Source: Mycobacterium sp. M26 (GTDB taxonomy: Bacteria; Actinomycetota; Actinomycetes; Mycobacteriales; Mycobacteriaceae). Taken from it: a DNA stretch of 64,000 nucleotides. The notes below the pieces were generated by a model. It was given only the letters and a program-made list of their open reading frames with translations, had not been told where the DNA came from and did not search any database. The stretch's first letter is position 1; every line of letters begins with the position of its first letter. The translations under genes were made by a program, and so were the position numbers. Below, one piece after another: positions 8,650 through 17,204 of the stretch. The stretch lies in the NCBI RefSeq assembly GCF_001494595.1, contig NZ_LN929907.1:1431468-1495467 (forward strand). The letters run 5' to 3'.

Positions 8650-8695
8650 CTAGACTAAACGGTCTAGACCGATCAGTCTAGACTGTGTGGTCTAG
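8650..8695. promoter_or_regulatory. Triple overlapping TetR-type operator
   Basis: Three inverted repeats CTAGAC-N6-GTCTAG are phased exactly 14 bp apart: 8650-8667, 8664-8681 and 8678-8695. Adjacent sites share the 8-bp palindrome GTCTAGAC (8662-8669 and 8676-8683). The array lies 45 bp before the TetR ATG and 57 bp before the divergent small gene. Autoregulation by the adjacent TetR protein is inference from position and symmetry. Confidence 0.75.
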
Positions 8696-8739
8696 CCCAC
8701 TTGGTCCACAGGACCGCGATCAGGCCCTATGCTGGGGTC

Positions 8740-9342
8740 ATGGCCACCGACCAGGCAGTCCTCTCCCACAAGGAGCGGCTGCTACGTGCCGGGATGCAGC
8801 TGTTCTTCGAGAAGGGCTTCCACGGCACCAGCATCGATGCGGTGCTGGCCACCGCCGGTGTGCCGAAGGGCTCCTTCTATCACCACTTCGGCTCCAAAGA
8901 CGCCTTCGCCCACGCCGTCCTGGACCGCTACACCCTGTTTCAGGCGGAACTCTTCGAGAAGTGGTACGCCAAGAAGAACCTGTCCACGGCGGATCAGCTC
9001 ACCGGCTACTTCAAAGACGTCGCCCAGGGCTATGTGAAGTCCGGATTCCAAACCGCTTGTCTCACTGGGAAATTCTCCACCGAGGTCGCCGCGACGTCTG
9101 ACGCTTTCCGCGACCACCTGGCCACCCAGATCGGCACCTGGAAGGGTCAGATCGCGACCTTGCTGATCGCCGGCCAGGAACGCGGCGACATTCGGACCGA
9201 CCGCTCGACGGAGGACCTGGCGGAGTCGGTACTGGCCCTGATCCAGGGCGGGTTCGTGCTCACGTTGTCCACTCGGGACAAGAACACGCTGTCGACGATT
9301 GCCGCCACCATCAAGGAACTCGTCGAAGCACCGCGGCGCTGA
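8740..9342 (+). CDS. TetR/AcrR-family repressor
   Basis: A 200-residue regulator with an N-terminal TetR HTH (about residues 10-55), containing the signature KGSFYHHFGSKDAFAHAVL, and an all-helical C-terminal ligand domain with a Cys in QTACLTGKFSTE that resembles AcuR/YxaF-type members. The frame is open to 8701, but ATG 8740 fits the family start and leaves the operators upstream. It probably represses its own promoter and the divergent small gene through the triple operator at 8650-8695. Ligand unknown. Confidence 0.88.
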   Translation: MATDQAVLSHKERLLRAGMQLFFEKGFHGTSIDAVLATAGVPKGSFYHHFGSKDAFAHAVLDRYTLFQAELFEKWYAKKNLSTADQLTGYFKDVAQGYVKSGFQTACLTGKFSTEVAATSDAFRDHLATQIGTWKGQIATLLIAGQERGDIRTDRSTEDLAESVLALIQGGFVLTLSTRDKNTLSTIAATIKELVEAPRR

Positions 9343-9424
9343 CGTCTGAGCCCCGGGTGTACTGTCAGGAATGGCCCGTCCCGCAGTAGCGGTGATGGCC
9401 TTTCAATGGCGTGAGGATCCTCGA

Positions 9425-9547
9425 ATGGAACGCTCCGAACTCTTCTCCCAGCCTGCCGAGTCCACCGAGGTCGTCTACGACACCGACAGCGGGCCCGTCC
9501 ACTACCCCGTGTTCTCCGACCGCCCCGCCCCGAATACGACCTTGTGA
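9425..9547 (+). CDS. Short coupled ORF upstream of DUF5994 gene (40 aa)
   Basis: An ORF beginning MERSELFSQPAEST with AGGA about 7 nt before the ATG. Its TGA overlaps the GTG start of the following gene as GTGA, the usual signature of translational coupling. The frame is also open to an ATG at 9371 (58 aa), but the AGGA there abuts the ATG. The acidic, Pro-rich product is unrecognised. It may be a true small protein or a leader enabling translation of the downstream gene. Confidence 0.5.
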   Translation: MERSELFSQPAESTEVVYDTDSGPVHYPVFSDRPAPNTTL

Positions 9548-10020
9548 ACGGCATGCGAGGGTCGCGGCGGACCGCTAGTCCGGTCCGGCTGACCCTCAAT
9601 CCCACGCTCGGCGGTGACATCGACGGCGCCTGGTGGCCACACACCGGCTCGCTGGCCAAAGAGCTACCCGAGTTGATCCACGCCCTGCACCCTGCCCTCG
9701 GCGAGATCCTCGATATCAGCATCAACTGGTCGGCCACCGCGGGTGCACCCATGATGAACACCCACAGCTCCAGTGCGCTGGCCAAGATGCGCTGGAATGA
9801 CAGCCGTCAGCGCATCATGGCCGTGGTCGGCCAGAAGGGCACCGCGCGTATCCTCGTCATCCCGCACACCACCATGGCTCCGCTGAGTGTGATGGTGCTG
9901 CGCCGCGCCGCAGGGATGCCGGTGCCACTGTCCGAACTGGACAGTGCCGAGTATCAGGCCGCCGACCGGGTGGTACGCGCAGCGTGTGAACAGAACGCCG
10001 CGCCGGAGACCACCAGCTGA
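9544..10020 (+). CDS. DUF5994-family protein
   Basis: A 158-residue protein with the family features RLTLNPTLGGDIDGAWWPHTGSL near the N-terminus and a DSRQRIMAVVG segment in the middle; actinobacterial DUF5994 proteins are small, soluble and of unknown function. The GTG start is in a 4-nt overlap with the preceding short ORF. A strong bidirectional hairpin follows its stop and separates it from the convergent cold-shock gene. Confidence 0.75.
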   Translation: MNGMRGSRRTASPVRLTLNPTLGGDIDGAWWPHTGSLAKELPELIHALHPALGEILDISINWSATAGAPMMNTHSSSALAKMRWNDSRQRIMAVVGQKGTARILVIPHTTMAPLSVMVLRRAAGMPVPLSELDSAEYQAADRVVRAACEQNAAPETTS

Positions 10021-10027
10021 CCAAATG

Positions 10028-10064
10028 CCAAGGGCTGGCACGGCATCGCCGTACCAGCCCTTGG
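10028..10064. terminator. Bidirectional hairpin terminator
   Basis: An inverted repeat of CCAAGGGCTGG at the base and ACGGC/GCCGT at the tip, interrupted by one mismatch, with a 3-nt loop. It lies between the convergent DUF5994 and cold-shock genes. Confidence 0.8.
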
Positions 10065-10081
10065 TGTGGTCTGTGGTCCGA

Positions 10082-10285
10082 TCAGACCGCGGACACCCGA
10101 GTCGCCTGCGGACCCTTGGGGCCCTGGCCGACCTCGAACTGCACACGCTGATTCTCCTCGAGCGAACGGTAGCCGTTGCCCTGGATCTCGGAGTAGTGCA
10201 CGAACAGATCCTGCTCGCCACTGTCAGGAGCGATGAAGCCGAAGCCCTTTTCGCCGTTGAACCATTTCACAGTTCCCTGTGCCAT
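10082..10285 (-). CDS. cspA: Cold-shock protein (CspA family)
   Basis: A 67-residue single cold-shock domain. RNP1 is KGFGFIAP (residues 13-20) and RNP2 is DLFVHY (26-31); the N-terminus [10 protein letters not shown] is the canonical first strand. It binds single-stranded RNA/DNA and acts as an RNA chaperone. It sits immediately downstream of, and in the same orientation as, a DEAD-box RNA helicase gene, a functionally matched pair for cold or RNA-structure stress. A hairpin lies between them, so it probably also has its own promoter. Mycobacteria carry several csp paralogues, so the symbol is tentative. Confidence 0.93.
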   Translation of the reverse strand: MAQGTVKWFNGEKGFGFIAPDSGEQDLFVHYSEIQGNGYRSLEENQRVQFEVGQGPKGPQATRVSAV

Positions 10286-10339
10286 CTATCTTTCTTCTCT
10301 CATTCAGATGGATGCCTGCTTGCGACACCCAGTGTTCGC

Positions 10340-10355
10340 CCGGCGGGTCCGCCGG
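10340..10355 (-). terminator. GC-rich hairpin after the DEAD-box helicase gene
   Basis: CCGGCGG (10340-10346) pairs with CCGCCGG (10349-10355) across a very short loop, just past the helicase stop codon. It could terminate or attenuate transcription before cspA. There is no T tract. Confidence 0.45.
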
Positions 10356-10363
10356 CGCGAAAT

Positions 10364-11674
10364 CTAGTTCGTCCCAACCCTGGAACGAGGCCGACGGGCA
10401 CGCCGACGGCCGGGCTGTCCGCCATTGCGCGGACGGTTTTGTGCTGACGAAGCGGAGCGCCGCTGCTGCTGCGCAGCCGGGGCGGCGACCGCAGGCGGTG
10501 CCTGGTACGGAGCGACCTCACCGACCAGTGCCTGAACCGATTCGGAATCAGCCGAAACCTGTTGCGGCTCAACCTTGATACCGGCGCGGCGCAGCAGCGC
10601 CTGGGTGTCGCGGCGCTGCTCGGGCAGGACCACGGTCACCACGTCACCGCTGTTACCGGCGCGTGCGGTACGGCCGGAACGGTGCAGGTAAGCCTTGTGC
10701 TCGGCGGGCGGGTCGATGTGCACCACCAGTTCGACGTCGTCGACGTGCACGCCGCGCGCGGCGATATCGGTGGCCACCAGCACTCGTGCCGTCCCGGCGG
10801 TGAATGCCGCGAGGTTGCGGTCACGCGCAGGCTGAGACAGGTTGCCGTGCAGGTCAACTGACGGGATACCCGCCTCGGTGAGCTGCTTGGCCAGCTTGCG
10901 TGCGTGATGCTTGGTGCGCAGGAACAGGATTCGGCGACCGCTGCCCGAGGCCAGCGTGTGCACCAATTGCTTCTTGGCCTCAACACCGGAGACGTGGAAC
11001 ACGTGATGGGTCATGGCGTCGACCGGCGAGGTGTCCGAGTCCACCGCGTGGGTGACCTCATTGCGCAGGAATCGCTTGACCAGCTTGTCGACACCGTTGT
11101 CCAGGGTCGCCGAGAACAGCAGGCGCTGTCCGCCGCCGGGAGTGGCGGCCAGGATGCGGGTGACTCCGGGCAGGAAGCCGAGGTCGGCCATGTGGTCGGC
11201 CTCGTCGATCACGGTGATCTCGACGGCGTCGAGGCTGATCAGCTTCTGGCGCATCAGGTCTTCGAGCCGGCCCGGGCAGGCGACGACGATGTCGGCGCCG
11301 TCCCGGAGGGCCTTGACCTGCTTGCCCTGCGGAACGCCACCGAAGATGGTGGTGACCTGCAGCCCGTAGGCCTGGGCCAGCGGGGTCAGCGTCGCGGTGA
11401 TCTGGGTAGCCAGCTCACGGGTGGGGGCCAGCACCAGTCCGGCGGGGCGCGACGAACGCCGCGTGACCTCGGACAGCCTGCTGACCAGGGGGATGGAGAA
11501 CGCCAGCGTCTTGCCGCTGCCGGTCTTGCCGCGGCCCAGCACGTCACGCCCGGCCAGGGTGTCCGGCAGGGTCGAGACTTGGATCGGAAAGGGGGAGGTG
11601 ATGCCGTTGTCGGCCAGCGCGCGCACCAGAGGTGCGGGCACGCCGAGACCGGCAAAGGTTGCTTCGGTTGTCAT
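10364..11674 (-). CDS. rhlE: DEAD-box ATP-dependent RNA helicase (RhlE type)
   Basis: A 436-residue helicase. The Q-motif region is FAGLGV...PFPIQ, Walker A/motif I is GKTGSGKT (49-56), motif Ia is PTRELA (84-89), motif II is IDEADH, motif III is SAT, motif V is VATDIAARGVHVDDV and motif VI is HRSGRTARAG. The C-terminal tail is Gln/Arg-rich and basic, fitting nonspecific RNA binding. I chose ATG 11674 because AAAGG lies 4 nt upstream and the protein then starts like its family; the open frame extends to GTG 11755. Role: unwinding structured RNA, probably with the neighbouring cold-shock protein. Confidence 0.92.
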   Translation of the reverse strand: MTTEATFAGLGVPAPLVRALADNGITSPFPIQVSTLPDTLAGRDVLGRGKTGSGKTLAFSIPLVSRLSEVTRRSSRPAGLVLAPTRELATQITATLTPLAQAYGLQVTTIFGGVPQGKQVKALRDGADIVVACPGRLEDLMRQKLISLDAVEITVIDEADHMADLGFLPGVTRILAATPGGGQRLLFSATLDNGVDKLVKRFLRNEVTHAVDSDTSPVDAMTHHVFHVSGVEAKKQLVHTLASGSGRRILFLRTKHHARKLAKQLTEAGIPSVDLHGNLSQPARDRNLAAFTAGTARVLVATDIAARGVHVDDVELVVHIDPPAEHKAYLHRSGRTARAGNSGDVVTVVLPEQRRDTQALLRRAGIKVEPQQVSADSESVQALVGEVAPYQAPPAVAAPAAQQQRRSASSAQNRPRNGGQPGRRRARRPRSRVGTN

Positions 11675-11757
11675 GCTGCCTTTCAGGCAATAAAAAGTGG
11701 CGAGATTGCCGGTGGGCAAAATCGATCGCCGCGAGACTGTGTGCTTGAGAGGCACAA

Positions 11758-11802
11758 TCAGCTGAACTCGGCCTTGCGGCCGGTGAAGTGAAGGTGTTTC
11801 AC
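11758..11802 (-). CDS. Possible 14-aa leader peptide before the helicase gene
   Basis: GTG 11802 opens a short frame that reads VKHLHFTGRKAEFS and stops at 11758, two nt before the GTG (11755) that opens the longer helicase frame. A possible -10 hexamer (TATGCT on the minus strand) lies about 40 bp upstream. The TGA-TT-GTG arrangement would suit translational control of the helicase leader, but the ribosome-binding site is weak and chance is not excluded. Confidence 0.25.
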   Translation of the reverse strand: MKHLHFTGRKAEFS

Positions 11803-11878
11803 GACGTACTGGCGAGCGCGTTGCGACGCCAGCGTTGTGCCCAGCATAGCAGCCCGGGGGCCAATCACCACTGTGACG

Positions 11879-12862
11879 TCAGCGATTGACGTCGACCACG
11901 ATCCGTCCCCGCACCGTGCCGTCCATCAGCTCACCTGCGGCGGCGATGGCCTCAGCCAGCGAAATCTCGCGCACGATCGACTCCAGGGCGGCCGGATCCA
12001 GGTCGCGCGCCAGCCGCTCCCAGGCTGCCAGCCGCGGCGCCTTCGGCGCCATCACGCTGTCGATACCCAGCAGGGACACCCCGCGCAGGATGAACGGGGC
12101 GACCGAGGCCGGGAAGTCCATGCCCTGGGCCAGCCCGCACGCCGCGACCGCTCCGCCGTATCGGGTCTGGGCGCACACATTGGCGAGTGTGTGACTGCCG
12201 ACGGTGTCCACCGCGCCGGCCCAGCGTTCCTTCTGCAGCGGCTTGCCCGGTGCCCCCAGCTCGGCACGGTCGATCACCGTCGTCGCGCCCAGTGACTCCA
12301 AATAGTCTGTCTCCGAGGCCTTTCCGGTCGCGGCAGCCACACTGAACCCAGCCTTCTTCAACAGGGCGATCGCGATGCTGCCCACCCCGCCGGTCGCGCC
12401 GGTCACCAGGATCTCACCCTGCTGCGGGGTGACGCCGTGCTTGAGCAGCGCATCGACGCACAGGCTGGCGGTGTAGCCGGCGGTGCCGATCGCCATGGCC
12501 TGCCGGGAGTCGAATGCCGACGGAAGCGGGATCAGCCAATCGCCGGACAGCCGCGCCTTCTGGGCCAGGCCGCCCCAGTGCGTCTCGCCAACACCCCAAC
12601 CGTTGAGCACCACCCGGTCACCGGCCGAGAACGCCGCGTGGGAGCTGTCAGTGACCACCCCGGCCAGGTCGATACCGGGCACCATCGGGAACTTGCGCAC
12701 CACCGGCGACTTCCCGGTGATGGCCAGGCCGTCCTTGTAGTTCAGGGTGGAAAACTCCACGTCGACGGTGACGTCACCCTCGGGCAGCTGCGCCTCGTCG
12801 AGGTCGGCGACGGCGACCGTCTGCCCTGATTCGCCCTTGTCGATCAAGATTCCCGAGAACAC
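11879..12862 (-). CDS. MDR-family oxidoreductase, acrylyl-CoA reductase (AcuI/YhdH) type
   Basis: A 327-residue zinc-independent medium-chain reductase. The N-terminal GroES-like half contains the AcuI/YhdH hallmark [14 protein letters not shown] and [11 protein letters not shown]. The Rossmann half has the NADPH loop [13 protein letters not shown]. Members reduce acryloyl-CoA or quinones with NADPH; no zinc-ligand Cys cluster is present. It starts at ATG 12862 and diverges from the beta-ketoacyl synthase gene. The substrate is not provable from sequence. Confidence 0.85.
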   Translation of the reverse strand: MFSGILIDKGESGQTVAVADLDEAQLPEGDVTVDVEFSTLNYKDGLAITGKSPVVRKFPMVPGIDLAGVVTDSSHAAFSAGDRVVLNGWGVGETHWGGLAQKARLSGDWLIPLPSAFDSRQAMAIGTAGYTASLCVDALLKHGVTPQQGEILVTGATGGVGSIAIALLKKAGFSVAAATGKASETDYLESLGATTVIDRAELGAPGKPLQKERWAGAVDTVGSHTLANVCAQTRYGGAVAACGLAQGMDFPASVAPFILRGVSLLGIDSVMAPKAPRLAAWERLARDLDPAALESIVREISLAEAIAAAGELMDGTVRGRIVVDVNR

Positions 12863-12991
12863 CGTCGTCCCTTCGTCGTGGTCCGGCCCTCATTCTCGCA
12901 ACAGAGCCTGATCGGCCCGCCAGCAGGCGTACTTTCCCACCGAACGGGGAACCCCACGCGTCAAAGACGCGACTGGAGGGGATGAGCCGGG

Positions 12992-14242
12992 ATGGCTGCG
13001 TTGCGCACCGGTGAAGGACTGGTCGACGTCGTCGTGACCGCGATGACCTCGACGACGGCCCTGGCCAGCGATGCCGAGGAGACCTGGCAGCAGCTGCTGG
13101 AGGGCAGTAGCGGCATCCGCCCGCTGGACAAGTGGTTCACCCGCGAGTACGAGTCCCCGGTGCGCATCGGCGGACCGCTGCGCGAGGACTTCGACGAGCA
13201 CCTCAACCGGGTGGAACTGCGCCGACTGTCCTACCTGGGCAAGATGGCCACCGTCCTGGGCCGACGGCTGTGGGATCAGGCCGGGTCACCCGAGGTCGAC
13301 ACCGCCCGGCTGACGGTCTCGATCGGCCTGGCGCTGGGCACCACCGAGGAGATCGCCCTGCAATACGGCGATTGGGAGAAACGCGGTCTGCGCGCGATGT
13401 CCCCGCTGGCCGTGCAGATGTTCATGCCCAATGCGCCTGCGGCCGCAGTGGGTCTGGAACGGCAGGCGAAAGCCGGGGTGATCACCCCGGTGATGGGCGA
13501 TGCCTCCGGCGCCGGTGCGATCGCCGAAGCCTGGCGGCGCCTGATCCTCGGTGAGGCTGACGTCGCGATCTGCGGCGCAGTCGAGACCTGGGTCGAGGCC
13601 GTCCCGGTTGCCGCGTTCAGTGGCCTGGGCCTGCTGTCGACGAACAACGACGACCCGCCGGGCGCGTGCCGCCCGTTCGACCGGCACCGCGACGGCATGG
13701 TGCTGGCCGAGGGCGGTGCGCTGATGCTGATCGAAACCGAGGAACACGCCCGGGCGCGCGGGGCGCCGATCATCGGCCGGCTGATGGGGGTGGCGACGAA
13801 CTGCGACGGCTACGACGAGCTGCGGCCCGACCCGGCCGGCCATCGCGCCGCCGACGCGATCATCCGCGCTGTCGATCTGGCCGGGCTGCAGCCGGGCGAC
13901 ATCGACCACATCAACGCCCACGCGACCGGCACGTCCTTCGGGGATCTGGCTGAGGCGCAAGCGATTCGGCGTGCTCTGGCCGGGCGCGACCCCGCCGTCT
14001 ACGCACCCAAGGCGGCGTTGGGCCATTCGTTGGGTGCTGCCGGCGCGGTTGAAGCCGTGCTGACCGTGCAAGCCCTGCGTGACGGCGTCATCCCGGCCAC
14101 CCGCAACGTCAAGGACCTCGACCCCGACGTTGGCCTCGACGTCGTTGTCGACCGGCCGCGCCGCGGGAACTACCGGTATGCCCTGACCAACTCGTTCGGC
14201 CTCGGCGGCCACAACGCGGCGCTGGTCTTCGGTGCGGCCTGA
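12992..14242 (+). CDS. KasA/KasB-like beta-ketoacyl-ACP synthase with Cys-to-Asp active site
   Basis: A 416-residue thiolase-fold condensing-enzyme homologue closely matching mycobacterial KasA/KasB, for example SPLAVQMFMPNAPAAA, FDRHRDGMVLAEGGALMLIETEEHARARGA and ALTNSFGLGGHNAAL. The two catalytic His (H310 in NAHATGTS, H345 in ALGHSLGA) and the Lys (K340) are kept, but the nucleophile position, which reads ACSSG in KasA, is GDASG here with Asp170 (codon 13499-13501). A condensing reaction through a Cys thioester is therefore not expected. It could be a decarboxylase, a chain-length-factor-like partner or a regulatory pseudo-enzyme. It abuts two cyclopropane synthase-family genes with convergent stops. 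Fatty/mycolic acid metabolism is inferred. Confidence 0.85.
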   Translation: MAALRTGEGLVDVVVTAMTSTTALASDAEETWQQLLEGSSGIRPLDKWFTREYESPVRIGGPLREDFDEHLNRVELRRLSYLGKMATVLGRRLWDQAGSPEVDTARLTVSIGLALGTTEEIALQYGDWEKRGLRAMSPLAVQMFMPNAPAAAVGLERQAKAGVITPVMGDASGAGAIAEAWRRLILGEADVAICGAVETWVEAVPVAAFSGLGLLSTNNDDPPGACRPFDRHRDGMVLAEGGALMLIETEEHARARGAPIIGRLMGVATNCDGYDELRPDPAGHRAADAIIRAVDLAGLQPGDIDHINAHATGTSFGDLAEAQAIRRALAGRDPAVYAPKAALGHSLGAAGAVEAVLTVQALRDGVIPATRNVKDLDPDVGLDVVVDRPRRGNYRYALTNSFGLGGHNAALVFGAA

Positions 14243-15127
14243 CTACTGCTTGACCAGGGTGAACTGGCCGACCTCGGACACCCCGCGGTTGAAGAAGTCC
14301 GAGCAGCCGATCAGATAGCGCATATAGCGGTCGTAGATCTCCTCCGACGTCGCAGCGATCGCCTGATCACGTGAGGCCTGCAGCTTCTGCGACCAGATGT
14401 CCAGTGTGCGAACGTAATGCGGCGTCAAATAGTTCAGGCTCTCGATGGAAAAACCTGCCCGGCCGGCGAATTCGGCAACATCGTCGTCACACGGCACGGC
14501 ACCGCCGGGGAAGATCTCTTTGGCGATGAAGCGCATGAACTTCAGATCGGTCATCGTGATCGGAATGCCCATCTCGGGCCAGCGCTTGAGCGGATGGCCC
14601 ATGATCGTCTGCAGCACCATCCGGCCATCCTCGGGCAGGATCCGGTGACACATCTCGAAGAACGCCGCGTACCGGTCCTTCGGGAACGCCTCGAACGCCT
14701 CGATGCTGACGATCCGGTCCACCGGCTGGTCGAATTCCTCCCAGCCGCGCAACAGGATCTGCTGCGAGCGTGACGTGTCCACCTCGTCGAGGATCTGCTG
14801 GCCCAGGGCGCACTGGTTGCGGCTCAGCGTCAATCCCAGCGAGTTGACGTCGTGGCGCTCGGTGGCGCGCTTCATCGCCGAACCCCAGCCGCACCCGATG
14901 TCCAGCAGCGTCATGCCCGGCTGCAGGTACAACTCATCGAGCGCCAGGTCGATCTTGGCCATCTGGGCTTCTTCAAGCGTCATGTCGTCACGCTCGAAGT
15001 AGGCGCAGCTGTAGGTGCGCGACGGATCCTGGAACAGTCCGAAGAATTCGTTCGAGATGTCGTAGTGGGCCTGGACGTCTTCGTACGCCGGCCGCAATTG
15101 GGTGGCCCCCGCCCTGCTTTCCGCCAT
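14243..15127 (-). CDS. Mycolic-acid cyclopropane synthase family protein, UmaA-like
   Basis: A 294-residue SAM-dependent methyltransferase of the CmaA/MmaA/UmaA family, with SAM motif [10 protein letters not shown], the [21 protein letters not shown] block, and a C-terminus ...SEVGQFTLVK like UmaA. The active-site segment reads SIEAFEAF, and the usual LLHTI of CmaA1 (bicarbonate-contacting His) is VLQTI here; a Gln at that site also occurs in some family members. It modifies cis double bonds of meromycolic or fatty acyl chains. The start has a strong AAGGAGG upstream. It is the second gene of an operon with the CmaA-like gene, 15 bp apart. Confidence 0.85.
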   Translation of the reverse strand: MAESRAGATQLRPAYEDVQAHYDISNEFFGLFQDPSRTYSCAYFERDDMTLEEAQMAKIDLALDELYLQPGMTLLDIGCGWGSAMKRATERHDVNSLGLTLSRNQCALGQQILDEVDTSRSQQILLRGWEEFDQPVDRIVSIEAFEAFPKDRYAAFFEMCHRILPEDGRMVLQTIMGHPLKRWPEMGIPITMTDLKFMRFIAKEIFPGGAVPCDDDVAEFAGRAGFSIESLNYLTPHYVRTLDIWSQKLQASRDQAIAATSEEIYDRYMRYLIGCSDFFNRGVSEVGQFTLVKQ

Positions 15128-15142
15128 GAGTGACGGACCTCC

Positions 15143-16066
15143 TTAACTGGCAGCCTTCTCGCAGGTGAACTGGCATACATCGGTGTAGCCGCTACGGAAC
15201 AGGTCCGCGCACCCGGTCAGGTACTTGTGGAAACGCTCGTAAATCTGCTCGGAGGTGATGGCGATGGCCTCATCCCTCCTGGCCTCCAGGTTCGACGCCC
15301 AGGTATCCAGCGTCCGGGCGTAATGCGGCTGCAGATGCTGCTCGCGGGTCACCGCATAACCGGCGCTGACCGCGTGCTTGCGCACCATGGACGCCAGCGG
15401 CAGGCGGCCGCCCGGATAGATCTCGTCCATGATGAATTTGATGAACCGCACCCGCGACATCGTCAGCGGTAGGCCCTTGGCTTTGATCTCCTCGTCCTCG
15501 GGAATGATGATCGTGTGTAGCAGCATCACTCCGTCGTCGGGCAGCCAGCTGAACGTCTTCTTGAAGTAGTCGTCGTACTTGTTGAAGCCGAAGTGCTCGA
15601 AGGCGCCGATGGACACGATCCGGTCCACTCTGCCGTCGAACTCCTCCCATGGCTGTAGGCGAACTTCCTTGTGGCGCGGGCTCTTCGAATTGGCAAACCA
15701 GTGCTCCTCGATGTGGCGGCGCTGGTTCTCCGAGAGCGTCAAGCCGATGACGTTCACGTCGTAGCGCTCCACCGCCCGCATGATCGTCGACCCCCAGCCG
15801 CAGCCGATGTCGAGCAGGGTCATGCCGGGTTGCAGGCCCAGCTTGCCCAGCGCCAGGTCCACCTTGGCCATCTGGGCTTCTTCCAGCGTCATGTCGTCGC
15901 GCTCGAAGTAGGCGCAACTGTAGGTCTGGGTGGGGTCCTGCCAGAGTTTGAAGAACTCGTTGGAGATGTCGTAGTGGAACTGGACTTCGTCCTTGTCCGA
16001 TCCGCGGGTCTGGGCGGCGGATTTCGACAGCCACTGAGATTGGGCCTGGGGGATGGAATGCGACAC
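15143..16066 (-). CDS. Mycolic-acid cyclopropane synthase family protein, CmaA-like
   Basis: A 307-residue family member with [28 protein letters not shown] and the C-terminus [11 protein letters not shown], resembling CmaA2. All the segments expected to build the SAM and bicarbonate sites are present. GTG 16066 was chosen because GAGGA lies about 6 nt upstream and the protein then starts near the conserved fold; the frame is open to 16132. It is first in a two-gene operon with the UmaA-like paralogue. Which mycolate bond it modifies cannot be told from sequence. Confidence 0.87.
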   Translation of the reverse strand: MSHSIPQAQSQWLSKSAAQTRGSDKDEVQFHYDISNEFFKLWQDPTQTYSCAYFERDDMTLEEAQMAKVDLALGKLGLQPGMTLLDIGCGWGSTIMRAVERYDVNVIGLTLSENQRRHIEEHWFANSKSPRHKEVRLQPWEEFDGRVDRIVSIGAFEHFGFNKYDDYFKKTFSWLPDDGVMLLHTIIIPEDEEIKAKGLPLTMSRVRFIKFIMDEIYPGGRLPLASMVRKHAVSAGYAVTREQHLQPHYARTLDTWASNLEARRDEAIAITSEQIYERFHKYLTGCADLFRSGYTDVCQFTCEKAAS

Positions 16067-16148
16067 GGTTGTCCTCGGGGCAGGGGTCATCGGTCGCAGA
16101 GTGCGTACCCACATCGGTGCGCCGTCAATCACCCGCTACCGTCTTCTG

Positions 16149-16685
16149 ATGGCCGATGAGGATCGTGTTCGCTGGGATGAGCGGTATGCGGACCGCGAGC
16201 CGGGCCCGGTGGGGCCGCCGGGCCCGTTCGCCGCCCACGAGAGTGCCTTCCCTGTCACGGGATTCGCGCTTGACCTGGCCTGTGGGCAGGGTGCGGCTTC
16301 GGTGTGGCTGGCCCGGCGCGGTCTTCAGGTGCTGGGTGTCGACGTGTCACCGATCGCGGTCGCACGCGCACGGGAATTGGCTGCGCGCAATGGTGTTGAT
16401 GATCGATGCCGCTTCGAGGTCGTTGACCTGGACCGCGGTCTGCCTGCCGGGCCGCCGGCGGCGGTGATCATCTGCCATAAGTTCCGGGACCGTCGGCTGG
16501 ACAACGCGATCGTCAACCGGCTGGCGCCAGGAGGTCTGCTGGCGATCAGCGCGCTCAGCGAGGTCGGTGCCCGGCCCGGGCCCTTCCGGGTGGCCGAGGG
16601 CGAGTTGACACGAGTCTTTGCTGACATCGACGTCATCGCGGCGTCGGAGGCCGACGGCGAGGCGTGGTTACTCGGCCGTCGTTAG
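16149..16685 (+). CDS. Class I SAM-dependent methyltransferase (TehB/TPMT-like)
   Basis: A 178-residue Rossmann methyltransferase. Motif I is LDLACGQGAASVWLARRG, followed by the acidic strand LGVDVSPIAV and a later FEVVDLDRGL. The short length and compact fold fit TehB- or thiopurine methyltransferase-like enzymes. ATG 16149 was chosen because it starts the fold directly (MADEDRVRWDERYADREPGP); the upstream frame overlaps the divergent CmaA-like gene. Substrate unknown. Confidence 0.8.
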   Translation: MADEDRVRWDERYADREPGPVGPPGPFAAHESAFPVTGFALDLACGQGAASVWLARRGLQVLGVDVSPIAVARARELAARNGVDDRCRFEVVDLDRGLPAGPPAAVIICHKFRDRRLDNAIVNRLAPGGLLAISALSEVGARPGPFRVAEGELTRVFADIDVIAASEADGEAWLLGRR

Positions 16686-16790
16686 CCGCGAATTGCCCTG
16701 CGTGTCCGTCAATTTGGCGTCCAGGGATCTCGGAACACCGTCGTGCATAATCATCGTCGGATCGGGGACCGTCACTAGGGGAGGAACGCA

Positions 16791-17204
16791 ATGAAGCGAG
16801 CCCTGATCGTCGCTGTACTAGCCGTGGGGTTCGCCGCGCCGGCGCACGCCGCTGATCCCAATGCCCTCGGCACCTACGAGTTCAAGGCCGGCAGCGTCAG
16901 CTCCACCTGGTTAGTCACCCCCTGCACCGACGACACCGACCATTGCGTCCACGTCGCCTCCACCGGGATGGCCGGTCAGCAGCCGTGGAACGGCGACGCC
17001 TACTGGTCGGTGGGCTCGTGGATCCTGAAGGTCGAGCAGCCCGATGCGATCACCTGCAACGACGGCGTCGCGCATCCCGGTCTGATGACGTATTCGTGGG
17101 ATGCGGCCACCTTCTCGGGGTGGGCCGGTCTCTACAACCCGGGTGTGTGTGACGGGAAGCCGGGCAGCATCGCCGCGCCGTTCACCCTGACCCGAACGGC
17201 CTAG
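16791..17204 (+). CDS. Small secreted protein with four cysteines
   Basis: A 137-residue protein with a clear Sec signal peptide (MKRALIVAVLAVGFAAPAHA, cleavage after AHA at about residue 20) and a mature domain of about 117 residues with four Cys (TPCTDD, DHCVHV, ITCNDG, GVCDGK), probably forming two disulfides. GGGGAGGAACGC immediately before the ATG is a strong ribosome-binding site. The domain resembles small secreted mycobacterial proteins of unknown function. Its stop overlaps the convergent NYN gene stop by 4 bp. Confidence 0.75.
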   Translation: MKRALIVAVLAVGFAAPAHAADPNALGTYEFKAGSVSSTWLVTPCTDDTDHCVHVASTGMAGQQPWNGDAYWSVGSWILKVEQPDAITCNDGVAHPGLMTYSWDAATFSGWAGLYNPGVCDGKPGSIAAPFTLTRTA

